Positions 52,981 to 63,488 of a stretch of 64,000 bases of DNA are shown here, one piece after another. The notes beneath the pieces were generated by a model. The model saw only the letters and a program-made list of their open reading frames with translations. It did not search any database and was not told where the DNA came from. Both the position numbers and the translations under genes were made by a program. Source of the DNA: an uncultured Pelagibacteraceae bacterium (GTDB lineage: Bacteria; Pseudomonadota; Alphaproteobacteria; Pelagibacterales; Pelagibacteraceae); assembly GCA_902623075.1 (NCBI GenBank), contig CACNSD010000003.1, positions 47,280 through 111,279 on the forward strand, written 5' to 3'. The number at the start of each line of letters is the position of its first letter. The first letter of the stretch is position 1.

Positions 52981-54369
52981 ATGAAATTAAGAAAAGAATT
53001 TGACAGTATTGGAAGCATAAATGTCCCAAATGATAATTATTGGGGTGCATCTACTCAAAGATCTAATAAATTTTTTAATATAGGTAAAATTTTAGTTAAT
53101 ATTTCAATCATTAAATCAATTGCAATTATCAAAAGATCAGCTGCAATAGTTCATGCAAAAGACAAACTGATAGATGGTAGAATTTCTAAAGCAATAATCA
53201 AAGCATCAGATGAAGTGATTAAAGGTAAATTGGATGAAAATTTTCCTTTAAAAGTTTGGCAAACAGGTTCAGGAACACAAACAAACATGAATGTAAATGA
53301 AGTTATTGCTAATAGAGCAATAGAAATGTTAGGGGGTAAGAAAGGAACTAAAAAGCCAGTACATCCAAATGATCATGTAAACAAATCTCAATCTACAAAT
53401 GATGTTTTTCCAACAGCAATGCATATCTCTATTGCAAAAGAGACTATTTCTAAAATGCTACCGAGCTTAAAAATTTTAGAAAAAGAGTTAAAAAGAAAAT
53501 CCAATGAATTTAAAAATATAGTAAAAATAGGAAGAACTCATCTTCAAGATGCAACTCCAATATCTCTTGGACAAGAATTTTCAGGATACCATTTCCAAGT
53601 TAAAAAAAGTATTGAAAGAATAGAATATGCTTTAAAAGAAATACTATTTCTTGCTCAAGGTGGTACGGCTGTAGGTACTGGTATAAATTCAAAGAAAAAT
53701 TTTGATAAAAAAATTGTAAAAGAAATTGCTAAATTTACAAACATCAAATTTAAGCCAGCTCCAAACAAATTTGCTGAACTTGCTGCTCACGATGCAATTG
53801 TAAATTTTTCAGGAACTTTAAATACTTGCGCAGTAGCTTTAATGAAAATATCGAATGATATAAGATTTTTAGGTTCAGGTCCTAGGGCTGGATATGGAGA
53901 ATTAATTTTACCTGAAAACGAACCAGGATCATCAATAATGCCAGGAAAAATTAACCCAACACAATGTGAAGCTGTAACAATGGTTTGTGTAAAAGTTATA
54001 GGAAATCACAATGGAATTACTATGGCAGGATCTCATGGTCACTTCGAGCTAAATGTTTTTAAACCTTTAATTGCCCATAATATTTTACAATCAATTGACT
54101 TAATCGCAGATAGCACAAAAAACTTTGCCATATATTGTGTTAAAGGAATAAAAGCAAACAGAAAGAAAATTCAAGAGCACCTTGATAATTCGCTTATGTT
54201 AGTAACTGCACTAGTACCATACATTGGATATGACAAGGCAGCAAAAATTGCAAAAACAGCTTTAAAAAACAATACAACTTTGAAATTTGAAACTTTAAAA
54301 ACAGGTTTAATTAGTGAAAAGGATTATAAAAAAATAGTTAATCCAAAAAAGATGATTTATCCTTCGTAG
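52981..54369 (+). CDS. fumC: Fumarate hydratase, class II
   Basis: The 462-residue enzyme shows RKEFDSIGSINVPNDNYWGASTQRS, the substrate region SGTQTNMNVNEVIANRA and HPNDHVNKSQSTNDVFPTAMH, IGRTHLQDATPISLGQEF and the signature GSSIMPGKINPTQCE. It hydrates fumarate to malate in the TCA cycle. It ends overlapping the convergent AsmA-like gene by 13 bases. Confidence 0.97.
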   Translation: MKLRKEFDSIGSINVPNDNYWGASTQRSNKFFNIGKILVNISIIKSIAIIKRSAAIVHAKDKLIDGRISKAIIKASDEVIKGKLDENFPLKVWQTGSGTQTNMNVNEVIANRAIEMLGGKKGTKKPVHPNDHVNKSQSTNDVFPTAMHISIAKETISKMLPSLKILEKELKRKSNEFKNIVKIGRTHLQDATPISLGQEFSGYHFQVKKSIERIEYALKEILFLAQGGTAVGTGINSKKNFDKKIVKEIAKFTNIKFKPAPNKFAELAAHDAIVNFSGTLNTCAVALMKISNDIRFLGSGPRAGYGELILPENEPGSSIMPGKINPTQCEAVTMVCVKVIGNHNGITMAGSHGHFELNVFKPLIAHNILQSIDLIADSTKNFAIYCVKGIKANRKKIQEHLDNSLMLVTALVPYIGYDKAAKIAKTALKNNTTLKFETLKTGLISEKDYKKIVNPKKMIYPS

Positions 54370-55847
54370 GACTTAAGTGCTTGATTTAACAATTTCTTAA
54401 AATAAATTTTATTTTGTAATTTATTATCTTTTAAAAACAAATTATTCATTATTTCATTAATTTTTTCGTTGTAGACATTGTCAATTTTTATATCTGTTAA
54501 TTTTGTCATTTTTTGATCAATATTGTATGAAAAAACAAATTCTATTGTTTTAAAATTTTTACGATATTTTTTTGGTGTTAATAAATACTTAAATATTTTA
54601 TTTTGATCAATTATGTTGATATTTATTTTTCCATCTATAATAAGTTCAGAATTTTTGACGTAAATTAAGCTGTCTGAAATTTTAAAATTTGCAAAAGTTT
54701 TCCAATTAAATTTAGTTTCATCAATATCAATTAAACCTTCTTGTATTTTTGAATTTAGATTAATATTTTTAAAATTAGTATTTTCATTAAAATTATTTGC
54801 AACTATCTCTAATTTGAAATCTATATTTTTATTATTGAGAATTTCAGTTTTTAACAATTGCACTATAATTCCCCGTTGATTTAGGAAATGAGAAATATTA
54901 AATTCATCTGTTAATCCAACTAAACTTGAATAAAAAGGATTGTAATTTAACTCACCATTATATGTAAATTTTGGATTTTCAATCTTATCAAAAAAATTAA
55001 ATTTAAATTTTTTTTCATCTGTTTCATAGGTAAAAATTTTCCTAGAGTTATTTAAAATTAAATTTGCTTCCCCAACTTTCAATAAATTTTTGTAAGATAT
55101 CTCATTTTCTATTTTTAATTTGAGAAGATTTATATTAATTTGAGACCATAGCTTTTTATTAATTTTATCATCGTAAAATTTAAGCTTATAAGGAATATTA
55201 AATATTTCATTTTCTGATATAACAAAATTTTTTAACTCCTTTGGATCATAGAAATATTTCATATTTAATATTTTATTAATAAATAAAACTTCATTATCTA
55301 AATTTTTAAAAAAAATATTACTATCTTTAATTTTAAAGGTTTGGTTTTCAAAGTTATTGTTTAAAAGTTCCAAAAAAAAGTTAAAATTTTTATCATTTAA
55401 ATGGAAATTTGCATTTTCTAATTCAATATTTTTAATTTCTATATTTTCCAACGAAAAAAGATTATTTGAAGAAATATAGACCTTTAATTTTTCTATATTA
55501 GACAAATCCTCTTTTTTATAATTTATCTCTGTATCAGAAATAGTAAAGTGAGGTTTTGGAATAATATTATAATTTAATTTTTTTGAGAATTTAAAATTTA
55601 AATTTAATTTTTTTAGTAACTCAGATCTCAATTTTTCAGATAATTCGATTTGATTATAAAAAGTAGGTAATAACAAGTATGATACAAATAAAATAAAAAG
55701 TGCGACAAAAGTTAAAATTATTTTATTATTTGTTATTAAATTTCTTAAATTTTTGAAATTTAACTTGTTTAAATTTTTCTCTAAAAGATTATTAATTGAA
55801 CTATTAATGTTTTTTAAATATTTTACAAAAGGATTACTTTTACTCAT
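54357..55847 (-). CDS. AsmA-like envelope protein
   Basis: The 496-residue protein has one N-terminal membrane helix (NKIILTFVALFILFVSYLLLPTF, residues about 48-70) followed by a long asparagine/lysine/phenylalanine-rich beta-strand region with AsmA-like beginnings: RSELLKKLNLNFKFSKKLNYNIIPKPHFTISDTEI. AsmA-type proteins help keep or build the outer membrane and may form lipid bridges. Low complexity makes the family call tentative. It is divergent from uvrD with 33 bases between them. Confidence 0.6.
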   Translation of the reverse strand: MSKSNPFVKYLKNINSSINNLLEKNLNKLNFKNLRNLITNNKIILTFVALFILFVSYLLLPTFYNQIELSEKLRSELLKKLNLNFKFSKKLNYNIIPKPHFTISDTEINYKKEDLSNIEKLKVYISSNNLFSLENIEIKNIELENANFHLNDKNFNFFLELLNNNFENQTFKIKDSNIFFKNLDNEVLFINKILNMKYFYDPKELKNFVISENEIFNIPYKLKFYDDKINKKLWSQININLLKLKIENEISYKNLLKVGEANLILNNSRKIFTYETDEKKFKFNFFDKIENPKFTYNGELNYNPFYSSLVGLTDEFNISHFLNQRGIIVQLLKTEILNNKNIDFKLEIVANNFNENTNFKNINLNSKIQEGLIDIDETKFNWKTFANFKISDSLIYVKNSELIIDGKININIIDQNKIFKYLLTPKKYRKNFKTIEFVFSYNIDQKMTKLTDIKIDNVYNEKINEIMNNLFLKDNKLQNKIYFKKLLNQALKSYEG

Positions 55848-55880
55848 TTCAACTTCGAAACTTATAAAGTATTATTTTAA

Positions 55881-57917
55881 ATGATAAACAAAGATTATTT
55901 AAAAAATTTAAATAAAGCTCAAAAAGAGGCTGCGCTACATGTTGATGGTCCACTTTTAATAGTTGCTGGAGCAGGATCTGGAAAAACCAAGGTTTTAACC
56001 TCTAGAATTGCAAATATCATAAGTGAAAGAAAAGCTTTTCCTAATCAGATTTTAGCAGTCACTTTTACTAATAAAGCTGCTAAAGAAATGCAAAATAGAG
56101 TTAGCAGAATACTGGGCTCAACTGCGGTAGGGCTTTCTTGGCTAGGTACATTTCATTCTATTTGTGCCAAATTATTAAGAAAACACGCTTCAGCAGCAAA
56201 TCTTAATTCAAATTTTACTATTATAGACACAGATGATCAAATTAGGCTTATAAAGAATATCTGCAAAGCAGAAAATATAGATATCAAACAATTATCACCG
56301 AGATTTATACTTGCAATAATTGATAGATGGAAGAACAAAGGATTTTATCCTCAAGAAGTAATCATAAATAAAAAAGATATTTATGAAAAAACAATTCTAC
56401 CTCTTTATAAAATATATCAAAAAAAATTGATAGACTTAAACTCTTGTGATTTTGGAGACCTAATTTTACATACTGTCAAAATTTTAGAATTCAACTCTGA
56501 AATTAAAGAAATTTACTCAAGAAATTTTAAATATATTCTTGTAGACGAATATCAAGATACAAATTTTATTCAAAGTAAATGGCTAAATCTCTTATCAGAA
56601 AAAAATAAAAATATATGTTGCGTTGGAGATGATGATCAATCTATTTATAGTTGGAGAGGTGCAGAAATAAAAAATTTTTTAGAATTCGATAAAGTCTATG
56701 ATAACACAAAGGTGATAAGACTGGAAAAAAATTATAGATCTTCACAAAATATTTTATCTGTTGCATCAAATCTTATTTCTAATAATCAAAATAGAGTTGG
56801 CAAAACACTAATTTCAACAATGGAGGAAGGTGATTTAGTTCAATTAAATTGTTTTAAGAATGGTAAAGATGAGGCAATTGGAATCTCTGATGAAATAGAA
56901 AAAAAAATCAAAAAGAAATTTTCTTATAATAATGTTGCAATCCTTGTAAGAGCAATTTTCCAAACACGTGAGTTTGAAGAGCGTTTTCTTAAAATTGGTT
57001 TACCTTATAGGATTTTAGGTGGTACCAAATTTTATGAAAGAGCTGAGATTAAAGATTGTGTTGCTTATCTAAGATTAATTTATCAAGAAAAAGATGACTT
57101 GGCTTTTGAAAGAATCATAAATAATCCAAAGAGATCAATAGGAGATAGCACTTTAAAAAGTATTCACAAATTCGCAAAAGAAAATAGATTAAACTTAGAA
57201 AGAGCATCAACAAAAATGCTTGAGCAAAATTTAATTAAGCCAAAAGCGAAAATTGGTCTGAATTTATTTTTAAATTCTCTAACTAAATGGAGAATTGACA
57301 CTAATATAAAGAATTTTAGTCACGTAAAATTATTACAAATTGTATTAGATGAATCTGGATATTCAGCAATGTTAAAAAATAAAAAGGACTTAGATAATGA
57401 AAATCGATTAGAGAATATTAAAGAGTTGCTAAGTGCAATGAAAGAATTTGATAATTTAGAAAGTTTTTTAGAACATGTTTCACTGGCAACATCCGTAGAT
57501 CAAGAGTGGGATGGTCAAAAAATTAATATGATGACATTGCATGCCGCAAAGGGATTGGAATTTGATGTTGTATTCCTTCCAGGATGGGAAGAAGGCTTAT
57601 TTCCTCATCAAAAATCTATAGAAGAAAAAGGACAAAATGGTCTAGAAGAAGAAAGACGGTTAGCTTATGTGGGAATTACGAGAGCTAAAAAAAAAGCTAT
57701 AATCTCTTTTTCAATGAACAGATTTTATCAAGGTGACTGGATAGATAGTATGGCTTCGAGATTTATAGACGAATTACCAGAAAAATTTCTAGAAAAAAAT
57801 TCATTTTTTGAGGAAGAAGCAAATAATGACGACGATTTCGAATTCAATCAAGACTTTGAGGCAGAAGAAATTACAAGGAGTCCTGGTTGGATCAGATACC
57901 AAAAGAGAATTAAGTGA
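55881..57917 (+). CDS. uvrD: DNA helicase II (UvrD/PcrA/Rep superfamily)
   Basis: The 678-residue SF1A helicase has NKAQKEAALHVDGPLLIVAGAGSGKTKVLTSRI (Q motif and Walker A), TNKAAKEMQNRV, TFHSICAKLLR, VDEYQDTN, VGDDDQSIYSWRGAE, LEKNYRSSQNIL, MTLHAAKGLEFDVVFLPG and EEERRLAYVGITRAKK. It unwinds DNA in mismatch and excision repair. It lacks any SOS box at its start. It overlaps the aminopeptidase gene by four bases (GTGA). Confidence 0.97.
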   Translation: MINKDYLKNLNKAQKEAALHVDGPLLIVAGAGSGKTKVLTSRIANIISERKAFPNQILAVTFTNKAAKEMQNRVSRILGSTAVGLSWLGTFHSICAKLLRKHASAANLNSNFTIIDTDDQIRLIKNICKAENIDIKQLSPRFILAIIDRWKNKGFYPQEVIINKKDIYEKTILPLYKIYQKKLIDLNSCDFGDLILHTVKILEFNSEIKEIYSRNFKYILVDEYQDTNFIQSKWLNLLSEKNKNICCVGDDDQSIYSWRGAEIKNFLEFDKVYDNTKVIRLEKNYRSSQNILSVASNLISNNQNRVGKTLISTMEEGDLVQLNCFKNGKDEAIGISDEIEKKIKKKFSYNNVAILVRAIFQTREFEERFLKIGLPYRILGGTKFYERAEIKDCVAYLRLIYQEKDDLAFERIINNPKRSIGDSTLKSIHKFAKENRLNLERASTKMLEQNLIKPKAKIGLNLFLNSLTKWRIDTNIKNFSHVKLLQIVLDESGYSAMLKNKKDLDNENRLENIKELLSAMKEFDNLESFLEHVSLATSVDQEWDGQKINMMTLHAAKGLEFDVVFLPGWEEGLFPHQKSIEEKGQNGLEEERRLAYVGITRAKKKAIISFSMNRFYQGDWIDSMASRFIDELPEKFLEKNSFFEEEANNDDDFEFNQDFEAEEITRSPGWIRYQKRIK

Positions 57918-59608
57918 GAAATTTAATCAAAATATTAAGAAGTAAGTTTAAGAAACATAATATTGATGGATATGTAATACCAAAAAATGATGATTATTTT
58001 ACTGAGTATTCAAAAATTAATAGATTAAAAATAATCTCCAACTTTAGCGGTTCAGCTGGTTTAGCTATAATTTTAAAAAAAAAAAACTATTTATTTACTG
58101 ACGGTAGATACACTATTCAAAGTCAACTTGAAAGTGGAAAAAATTTTAAAATTTATGGATTTGAAAAATTAATCAACTGTAATCTATTTAAAAATTTAAC
58201 CATAGGTATAGATCCAAAATTATTTACTAATAATCAAATAAGAAATTATTTTTTAAAAAATAACAAAATAAAATATGTAAATAAAAACTTAATTGATGAA
58301 ATAAAAAAACAAAAAACTAACTTTAATTTACCTTTTTTTTCACTAAATAAAAATATTGTTGGCGAAAGTGTAAAATCAAAAATTAATAAAATATCTAAAT
58401 TTTTGAAAAAAAATAAATCAGATTATATTTTTATAACAGCTCCAGAAAATGTTGCCTGGTTATTAAATATAAGAGGTGAAGATGGTCCGAATAGCCCGAT
58501 ACCCAATTCAAGACTAATTATAAGTAAAACAAAAAAAATATTTCTAATTAGTAAAATAAAAAAATGTAAGAAATTAATAGATGATAAAATTATAAAAAAA
58601 AATCAATTTATAGATATTGATGAGTTGCCAAAGAGGTTAATACAACTTAAAGGAAAAAATTTTATAATTGATTCTAAGTCCTGTTCTATATTTTATGAGA
58701 ATTTAATTAAATCAAAATTTAAAATTTCTAAAAAATATGATCCTACTTATCACTTGAAGTCAGTCAAAAATGAAACTGAAATAAAGAATATGATAAATGC
58801 TCATATTCTAGATGGGGTAGCCTTAACTAAGTTTATTTATTGGATAAAAAAAATTAATAAAAAAAAAATAACAGAAGTTGAGGCAGCTAAAAAACTTGAA
58901 AAATTCAGAAGAATGAATAAAAATTTTCTTTATCCAAGTTTTGATACTATCGCGGGCTCAGGAAAGAACGGTGCAATAGTCCATTATCGAGCAACAAGAG
59001 AAAATTGTAAAATTATAAATAAAGAAGATATCTTTTTATGTGACTCTGGTGGACAATATAAGTATGGTACTACAGACGTAACAAGAACAATTTGTTTTTC
59101 TAATCAAAAAAAAAATATTAAGAATATTTTTACCAAAGTTTTAAAAGGGCATATTGCCGTTGCTACAACTAATCTCAATAAAGATAATATTGGTAAAAAA
59201 ATAGATAAAAGAGCAAGAAAATTTTTAAATGAAAGTAATTTGGATTATGCACATGGGACAGGTCATGGTGTTGGGTTTTTTTTAAATGTTCATGAAGGAC
59301 CTCAATCAATTACTAAAATAAATAATGTAAAAATAAAACAAGGTATGATTTTAAGTAATGAGCCAGGTTTTTATAAAAAAAATAAATATGGAATTAGAAT
59401 AGAAAATTTAGTTTATGTAAAAAAAAAAAAGAAAAACTTGTTTTTTAAAAATCTAACAATGGTACCTATTGAAAAAGATTTAATAAATTATAATTTATTA
59501 AATTCTTCTGAAAAAAATTATCTTTTCAAATATCATCTGGATGTATACTCAAAATTGTCGAAATACCTTAAACCAGTTGAAAAAAATTGGTTAGCTAGTT
59601 TTATTTAG
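57914..59608 (+). CDS. Xaa-Pro aminopeptidase (aminopeptidase P, XPNPEP1-like length)
   Basis: The 564-residue protein starts at a GTG overlapping the uvrD stop. It has two creatinase-N-like domains (DGYVIPKNDDYFTEYS, NFSGSAGLAII, FTDGRYTIQSQLESG) followed by the pita-bread domain. The two-metal ligands appear in FLCDSGGQYKYGTTDVTRTI (two Asp), GHGVGFFLNVHEGPQS (His), ILSNEPGFY (Glu) and IRIENLVYV (Glu). It removes the N-terminal residue before proline. The length, longer than E. coli PepP, matches the XPNPEP1-like branch. It overlaps the convergent ligA end by 18 bases. Confidence 0.93.
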   Translation: MRNLIKILRSKFKKHNIDGYVIPKNDDYFTEYSKINRLKIISNFSGSAGLAIILKKKNYLFTDGRYTIQSQLESGKNFKIYGFEKLINCNLFKNLTIGIDPKLFTNNQIRNYFLKNNKIKYVNKNLIDEIKKQKTNFNLPFFSLNKNIVGESVKSKINKISKFLKKNKSDYIFITAPENVAWLLNIRGEDGPNSPIPNSRLIISKTKKIFLISKIKKCKKLIDDKIIKKNQFIDIDELPKRLIQLKGKNFIIDSKSCSIFYENLIKSKFKISKKYDPTYHLKSVKNETEIKNMINAHILDGVALTKFIYWIKKINKKKITEVEAAKKLEKFRRMNKNFLYPSFDTIAGSGKNGAIVHYRATRENCKIINKEDIFLCDSGGQYKYGTTDVTRTICFSNQKKNIKNIFTKVLKGHIAVATTNLNKDNIGKKIDKRARKFLNESNLDYAHGTGHGVGFFLNVHEGPQSITKINNVKIKQGMILSNEPGFYKKNKYGIRIENLVYVKKKKKNLFFKNLTMVPIEKDLINYNLLNSSEKNYLFKYHLDVYSKLSKYLKPVEKNWLASFI

Positions 59609-61618
59609 CATTCTTAAAAATTCACCTTGATTAATAATTTTAAGGTTCATTCGTTGGGCATTCTCAATTTTTCCTTTTGTTGGTTTTTCTCCAACAATTA
59701 AATAATCTAATTTATTTGAGACACTGCTCACATTTTTCCCAGAATTTTCCTCAATCAAAGATTTAATTTCTGCCCTACTAATTCCTTTTAATTTGCCTGT
59801 GACTAAAAAAGATTTACCTTCGAGCAATCCATTTTTTTGATTAGCTATAGCATTAGAGATTAATAAAATTTTCCCTAATTCATTTAACACTTTAACATTA
59901 ATTTCATTTGAAAAAAAAAATTTGATAGACGTCACTTGTGTTTCTCCAATTCCATCAATATTTAGTAAATCATTATAATTTTTTGTTTTAGACAAATTTT
60001 GAAAATTTACAAAAGATATAAAATTTTTAGATAGTAGTTTTGCATTTTCAAGTCCAATATGTCTTATACCAAGTGCATAAATTAGTTTTTCTAGCGAAAT
60101 ATTTTTTTTTTGATTAATAGAATATTTTAAATTCTCTACAGATAATTTCCCCCAACCCTCAAGTTGCTCAATTTTTTTATAATCTAATTTAAATATATCT
60201 TGTGGAAATTTTATAAATTTTAATTTCCAAAACAGCTCTACTATTTTTTTTCCAAATCCATCTATATTTAAGGCTTCTTTTGATACAAAATGTTTTAATT
60301 TCTCAATCGAAATTTTATCACAATAATAACCTTCGCTTGAACATCTTCTTACCGCGTCGGTTTTTTTTGTAATCTTATTAAATTCTTTTATTGTTTTTGA
60401 GCCACATGAGGGACATTTACTTGGAAAAATAAATTTATTACTCTTTTTAGTTCTTTTATTAATATCAACTGATAAAATATGAGGTATAACATCTCCCGCT
60501 CTTTCAACTGTTACAGTGTCACCTACTCGAATATCTTTTCTATTAATTTCATCCTCATTATGTAAAGTAGCATTAGATACTAAAACACCACCAATATTAA
60601 CTGGCTTAATTTTAGCTACAGGGGTTAAAGCACCTGTTCTTCCAATTTGTATCTCTATATCAATTATTTTAGATGTTGCTTTATTAGATGAAAATTTGTG
60701 AGCTATAGCCCATCTAGGTGCATTAGCAACATTTCCTAATCTTTTTTGAAGAAAAAAATCATTTACCTTGTAAACAATACCATCAATATCGAAATCTAAA
60801 TTACCTCTTTGACCTTCAACATAATTATAATTTTTCATCAAATTACTTACTCCAGAAATTAATTTATTTAGAGGATTTGTTTTAAAACCCCATTCTTCTA
60901 ATTTATTAAGATAATCGAATTGATTTTCAATTTGTAATCCTTTTTCAAAGCCAAATGTGTAAGCAACAAATTTTAGAGGAATTTTTTTTGTATCATCAGG
61001 ATTTTTTTGTCTTAAAGACCCTGATGCAGCATTTCTTGGGTTAGCAAATTTTTCACTTAAATTTTTAAAATCGCTTTTTTTAATAAAAACTTCTCCACGA
61101 ATATCAATTTCATTTGGAAAATCTTCAAATTTAATTTTTTTTGGAATATCTTTTATTGTCATAAGATTTGCAGTTATATCTTCACCCTCTTTTCCGTCTC
61201 CCCTTGATAAACCTTTCTCAAAAATTCCGTTTTTATATTTAAGAGATGCAGAAATACCATCTATTTTAGGTTCTGCGCTATATGAAATTTCATAACTTCT
61301 ATCCTTAGATAAAAAATTCAAAATTTTCTTTTCAAAATTTAAAAGATCTTCTTTTGAAAAAGCATTTGAGAGAGAAAGCATTGGAACTCTATGATTTTCT
61401 TTTTTAAAATTTTTTGAGGGTTTATGACCAACAATTTTTGATGGTGATTTTTTTGAATTTAAATATGTATAAGTAGTTTCTAATTTTAGAATGTCTCTTT
61501 TTAAATCATCATAATCTTTATCTAAAACTAAAGGCTTACTTTTATCGTAATAAAATTTATTATATTTATTTATAAGTTTTATTTTTTTTTTGTATTCTTC
61601 TAAAATTTTTTTATTCAT
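59591..61618 (-). CDS. ligA: NAD-dependent DNA ligase
   Basis: I choose the ATG at 61618 (675 residues, MNKKILEEYKKKIKLINKYNKFYYD), overlapping the bamD stop by eight bases. Motifs are the nucleotidyl lysine in SAEPKIDGISASLKY, GDGKEGEDIT, EIDIRGEVFI, NPRNAASGSLRQ, the zinc site CPSCG with CSSEGYYC, helix-hairpin-helix repeats near GWGKLSVENL and LNIDGIGETQV, and a C-terminal BRCT domain (FLVTGKLKGISRAEIKSLIEENSG). It seals nicks in replication and repair. Confidence 0.97.
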   Translation of the reverse strand: MNKKILEEYKKKIKLINKYNKFYYDKSKPLVLDKDYDDLKRDILKLETTYTYLNSKKSPSKIVGHKPSKNFKKENHRVPMLSLSNAFSKEDLLNFEKKILNFLSKDRSYEISYSAEPKIDGISASLKYKNGIFEKGLSRGDGKEGEDITANLMTIKDIPKKIKFEDFPNEIDIRGEVFIKKSDFKNLSEKFANPRNAASGSLRQKNPDDTKKIPLKFVAYTFGFEKGLQIENQFDYLNKLEEWGFKTNPLNKLISGVSNLMKNYNYVEGQRGNLDFDIDGIVYKVNDFFLQKRLGNVANAPRWAIAHKFSSNKATSKIIDIEIQIGRTGALTPVAKIKPVNIGGVLVSNATLHNEDEINRKDIRVGDTVTVERAGDVIPHILSVDINKRTKKSNKFIFPSKCPSCGSKTIKEFNKITKKTDAVRRCSSEGYYCDKISIEKLKHFVSKEALNIDGFGKKIVELFWKLKFIKFPQDIFKLDYKKIEQLEGWGKLSVENLKYSINQKKNISLEKLIYALGIRHIGLENAKLLSKNFISFVNFQNLSKTKNYNDLLNIDGIGETQVTSIKFFFSNEINVKVLNELGKILLISNAIANQKNGLLEGKSFLVTGKLKGISRAEIKSLIEENSGKNVSSVSNKLDYLIVGEKPTKGKIENAQRMNLKIINQGEFLRMLNKTS

Positions 61619-62465
61619 CAAAATCAAATAAAGATTTCATTTTTTTTATCAAGGAACTTTTTTTTTCAATTTTACCATTATTTTTATTATTCTTCACAAT
61701 GTATCTCTTATTAAAAACTGCATAGGTATTTTCATACCACTTTGATGATTCATAATTATAACCTAAAACCTTTGCATATTTTTGAGCCTCTTTTTTAAGT
61801 CCTATATGGTAATAAACTTCCACAAGTCTATGTAAAGCCTCCTCAACATATATTGTAGTTTCATAATCATCAACTACTGTCCTAAATCTGTTTATTGCGG
61901 GTATCCATTTTTTTTTATTAAAATAATAACGTCCGATATACATTTCTTTAGAAGCTAAAATATCGTTAATTAAGTCAATTTTAAATCGTGAATCTATTGC
62001 ATACTCAGTTTTAGGATATTTTGAAATAACTATTTCGAAATATTTTTTTGCTAATGATATTGATTCTAAATCTTTTTTTTCATCAACAATCTGCTCGTAG
62101 TAAGAAATGCCCAATAAATAATATACATAGTTTAAATTTTTATAATTTGGGTAAACTCTTAAAAATCTTTTTAATTCAGCAATGCTATCTCCATAATAAT
62201 CTTGTATGTAATAAGAGTATGCTGCCATGATAGCAGCTTTTGGAGCCCACTCTGACTGCGGAAAAAGCACCTCAGCTTCATTAAATTTTTTTGCTGCAAA
62301 CAAAACATCACCACCCTCTAAAGACTCCATTCCCTCTTGGTAAGCTTCTAAAACTTGTGCTTCTAAGCTTTTCTCTTTAATTAATGATTTTTTTACCTCT
62401 TTCTTAGAACAAGAAAAAAGTATGAGAGTAATTAAAATTAATTTAATAAAATTATTTATTTTCAT
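61611..62465 (-). CDS. bamD: Outer membrane assembly lipoprotein BamD
   Basis: The 284-residue protein has a lipobox (LILFSCSK, lipid-attached Cys19) and TPR-type repeats: LEAQVLEAYQEGMESLEGGDVLFAAKKFNEAEVLFPQSEWAPKAAIMAAYSYYIQDYY and FEIVISKYPKTEYAIDSRFKIDLIND. It is part of the Bam complex that folds outer-membrane proteins. It is followed by ligA with an eight-base overlap and preceded by lpxC, a typical alphaproteobacterial order. Confidence 0.93.
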   Translation of the reverse strand: MKINNFIKLILITLILFSCSKKEVKKSLIKEKSLEAQVLEAYQEGMESLEGGDVLFAAKKFNEAEVLFPQSEWAPKAAIMAAYSYYIQDYYGDSIAELKRFLRVYPNYKNLNYVYYLLGISYYEQIVDEKKDLESISLAKKYFEIVISKYPKTEYAIDSRFKIDLINDILASKEMYIGRYYFNKKKWIPAINRFRTVVDDYETTIYVEEALHRLVEVYYHIGLKKEAQKYAKVLGYNYESSKWYENTYAVFNKRYIVKNNKNNGKIEKKSSLIKKMKSLFDFDE

Positions 62466-62503
62466 TACTGTATTTAACTTATTATAAAATTTTTGAACTA
62501 TAT

Positions 62504-63430
62504 TTATGCTATAGATCTTAATAAATTTCTATTTATTAATGTGTGCGGAAGATTTTTTTCTTTTATCTCTAGAATTGAAAAATTTTCTTTATTTTGAAAT
62601 ATTTTTCTTAGTAACTGATTAGTTAAATAATGACCACCTTGTGAGCAAGTTATACTTGCTAAAATTCTATAGCCTGAAGTATAAAGATCCCCAATACAGT
62701 CTAGTATTTTATGGTTTACAAATTCTTTGTCATTCCTCAACCCACCTATGTTCATTATTTCAGTATTTTTAACAACGACAGCATTCTCCAGACTTCCACC
62801 TTTGGCTAATCCATTCTTTTTAATTAATTCAATGTCCTCATAAAGACAAAATGTTCTGGAATTATAAATATTTGTTAAATCATCTTCATAAACTTTTACT
62901 TTATTTCTTTGATTCCCTATAAGTGGATTTTTGTATTTTAACTCAAAGTCAATATCAAGACTCAATGCGGATGGTCGAACTCTAATAAATCTTTCACCAT
63001 CTGTGTAATTGACATTTTGATTTATCTTAATAATTTTAATTGGTTGATCACTAACCTCAATACCTGATAAAATTATTTTATTAATAAATTCTTTTGCTGA
63101 ACCATCTAAAATTGGAACCTCATTGCTATCAATTTCAATTAAAGCGTTGTCAATTCCCAAACCAAATAATGCTCCCATTAAATGCTCAATAGTTGAAACT
63201 TTAACTCCAAATTCATTTTCTATGGTAGTGTTTAACGAAGTATTAGTAACATTCATAAAGTTTGGGTATACTAAATTATTTTTATCTAAATCAGTTCTTT
63301 TAAAAACAATTCCAAAGTTAGGTTTTGCAGGTTTGATAGAAATATTTACTTTTAGACCAGAGTGTAGAGCCACTCCGTTAAAATTTACTGTATTTTTCAA
63401 AGTTTTTTGAGTTAAATAAGACACATGCAT
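62504..63430 (-). CDS. lpxC: UDP-3-O-acyl-N-acetylglucosamine deacetylase
   Basis: The 308-residue zinc enzyme shows QKTLKNTVNFNGVALHSGLKVNISIKPA, VSTIEHLMGALFGLGIDNALIEIDSNEVPILDGSA (zinc His and the catalytic Glu-like site), RTFCLYEDIE, NHKILDCIGDLYTSG (HxxxD) and a C-terminal GGHYLTNQLL. It performs the committed step of lipid A synthesis, so the organism makes lipopolysaccharide. Confidence 0.97.
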   Translation of the reverse strand: MHVSYLTQKTLKNTVNFNGVALHSGLKVNISIKPAKPNFGIVFKRTDLDKNNLVYPNFMNVTNTSLNTTIENEFGVKVSTIEHLMGALFGLGIDNALIEIDSNEVPILDGSAKEFINKIILSGIEVSDQPIKIIKINQNVNYTDGERFIRVRPSALSLDIDFELKYKNPLIGNQRNKVKVYEDDLTNIYNSRTFCLYEDIELIKKNGLAKGGSLENAVVVKNTEIMNIGGLRNDKEFVNHKILDCIGDLYTSGYRILASITCSQGGHYLTNQLLRKIFQNKENFSILEIKEKNLPHTLINRNLLRSIA

Positions 63431-63488
63431 CTTTTAATTTGGTTCTAAAAAAATTAAAAAACAATAAATATTACAACAAAAGACAGTA

